From NCBI GenBank assembly GCA_036005605.1, contig DASYQJ010000144.1, positions 1 to 33,506 of the forward strand: a stretch of DNA of 33,506 bases. Reading direction: 5' to 3'. Positions 32,481 to 33,506 of the stretch are shown piece after piece (the first letter of the stretch is position 1; the number at the start of each line of letters is the position of its first letter). The stretch comes from JALZAA01 sp036005605 (lineage in GTDB: Bacteria; Actinomycetota; Acidimicrobiia; IMCC26256; JACDBD01). Under the pieces are notes generated by a model. The model saw nothing but the letters and a program-made list of their open reading frames with translations, had not been told where the DNA came from and did not search any database. Both the position numbers and the translations under genes were made by a program.

Positions 32481-33506
32481 GTGAACGTGGGCTCGCGCCG
32501 GCCGAAGTGCCCGTACGCGGCGGTCTTCTGGTAGATCGGGCGCCGCAGGTCGAGCCGCTCGATGATGGCCGCCGGTCGCAGGTCGAAGTGCTCCTGGATC
32601 AGCGCGCCGAGCTTGAGCGGGTCGATCTGGGAGGTCCCGAACGACTCGACCATGACCGAGACCGGACGGGCCACGCCGATGGCGTACGCGACCTGCACCT
32701 CGCACCGCTGGGCGATGCCCGCCGCGACCACGTTCTTGGCGACGTTCCGCACCGCGTAGGCCGCGGACCGGTCGACCTTCGTGGGGTCCTTGCCGCTGAA
32801 CGCGCCGCCCCCGTGACGGGCCATGCCGCCGTACGTGTCGACGATGATCTTGCGGCCGGTGAGCCCGCAGTCGGCGTGCGGGCCGCCCTTCTCGAAGCTC
32901 CCCGTCGGGTTGACGAGCATGTCGAAGTCGTCGCCGGCGAACTGCGCGGGCAGCAGCGGCGTCACGACGTGCTCGACGAGCGCGGGCTTGAGCGTCCCTT
33001 CGATGTTCAGACCGGGCTCGTGCTGGGTCGAGATCAGCACGTTGCAGAGTCGCTTCGGGACGCCGTCCTCGTACTCGATCGTCACCTGCGTCTTGCCGTC
33101 CGGACGGACGAACGGCAGCGTGCCGTCCCGCCGCACCTCGGCCAGCCGTTGCGCCAGACGGTGCGCGAGCCAGATCGGCATCGGCATGAGGTCGGCGGTC
33201 TCGTCGCAGGCGTAGCCGAACATCATCCCCTGGTCGCCGGCGCCGACCTCGTCGTAATGGTCACCCTCGCCGCTGCGCAGCTCGAACGCCTTGTCGACGC
33301 CCTGGGCGATGTCGGACGACTGCTCGTCGATCGACGTGATCACCGCGCACGAGTTGCCGTCGAAACCGTACGACGCGTCCGTGTAGCCGATCCCCCGAAT
33401 CGTGTCCCGGACCAGCCGCGGGATGTCGAGGTGCGCGTTCGAGCTGATCTCGCCGGCGACGACGGCCATGCCGGTCGTGCACATGCTCTCGCAGGCGACA
33501 CGGCTG
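32423..33506 (-). CDS. metK: S-adenosylmethionine synthetase (5' end outside window)
   Basis: Makes SAM from methionine and ATP. The visible 361 residues run from SRVACESMCTTG, equivalent to about residue 35 of the E. coli enzyme, to the natural stop at 32423; the first few dozen codons lie beyond the window, so the ATG at 33484 is internal and not the start. Motifs: GAGDQGMMFGYACDET, GGMARHGGGAFSGKDPTKVDRS (phosphate-binding loop) and the C-terminal KTAAYGHFGR. First gene seen of metK-priA-def-fmt-rsmB-rpe. SAM made here is also the cofactor of RsmB and the SpoU enzyme. Confidence 0.98.
   Translation of the reverse strand, partial: SRVACESMCTTGMAVVAGEISSNAHLDIPRLVRDTIRGIGYTDASYGFDGNSCAVITSIDEQSSDIAQGVDKAFELRSGEGDHYDEVGAGDQGMMFGYACDETADLMPMPIWLAHRLAQRLAEVRRDGTLPFVRPDGKTQVTIEYEDGVPKRLCNVLISTQHEPGLNIEGTLKPALVEHVVTPLLPAQFAGDDFDMLVNPTGSFEKGGPHADCGLTGRKIIVDTYGGMARHGGGAFSGKDPTKVDRSAAYAVRNVAKNVVAAGIAQRCEVQVAYAIGVARPVSVMVESFGTSQIDPLKLGALIQEHFDLRPAAIIERLDLRRPIYQKTAAYGHFGRREPTFTWERTDEAEVLRKAAEALA

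Overview
The window looks like a high-GC actinobacterial chromosome segment. The gene order points there strongly: argCJBDFRGH, infC-rpmI-rplT-trmH-pheS-pheT, and metK-priA-def-fmt-rsmB-rpe-rib genes are blocks I know from Mycobacterium and Streptomyces relatives. GTG starts are common, neighbouring genes usually overlap by 4 bases (ATGA, GTGA, TTGA), and the PriA has the degenerate helicase motifs typical of Actinobacteria. It is probably a deep or uncultured lineage. The partial 16S gene at the left edge has several stretches that look more like Desulfobacterota/Myxococcota than Actinobacteria, so either the 16S is unusual or the left end of the contig is chimeric.

Layout, left to right. 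1-603: 5' part of a 16S rRNA gene (minus strand). 604-1000: rRNA leader and promoter. 1001-11196, all minus: argC-argJ-argB-argD-argF-argR-argG-argH-mpg-tyrS, that is, arginine biosynthesis with its own repressor, a DNA-repair glycosylase and tyrosyl-tRNA synthetase. 11197-11210: a 14-bp divergent promoter. 11211-12789, plus strand: two small hotdog-fold (MaoC-like) proteins and a PhyH-type dioxygenase. 12786-19192, minus: infC (starting on ATA)-rpmI-rplT-trmH-pheS-pheT-thioesterase-stand-alone Clp N-domain protein. 19193-19440: infC leader with two strong hairpins. 19441-21696, plus: a DUF1844-type protein and a GH15 trehalase/glucoamylase-type enzyme. 21693-26223, minus: ribD-ribE-ribBA-ribH-hisG-cold-shock-like protein behind an FMN riboswitch (26311-26452) and a good promoter (26502-26530). 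26527-33506, minus: metK (cut by the window edge)-priA-def-fmt-rsmB-rpe-mogA/moaB.

The genes are mainly core metabolism and translation: complete acetylornithine-to-arginine synthesis (argA/argE functions covered by ArgJ), complete riboflavin synthesis under FMN control, translation initiation and its start/end chemistry (Fmt, Def, IF3), two aminoacyl-tRNA synthetases, and rRNA methylation. The accessory part is the small plus-strand hotdog/PhyH island beside argC and the stand-alone Clp N-domain gene.

The points most worth a second look are: infC starting on AUA behind a near-perfect Shine-Dalgarno, with a second possible AUA start at priA; the 14-bp argC/hotdog divergent promoter with overlapping -10 boxes and a candidate ARG box; a three-copy ~50-bp hairpin repeat, one copy of which encodes the C-terminus of RsmB; the hotdog pair plus PhyH operon; and the 16S/protein taxonomic disagreement.
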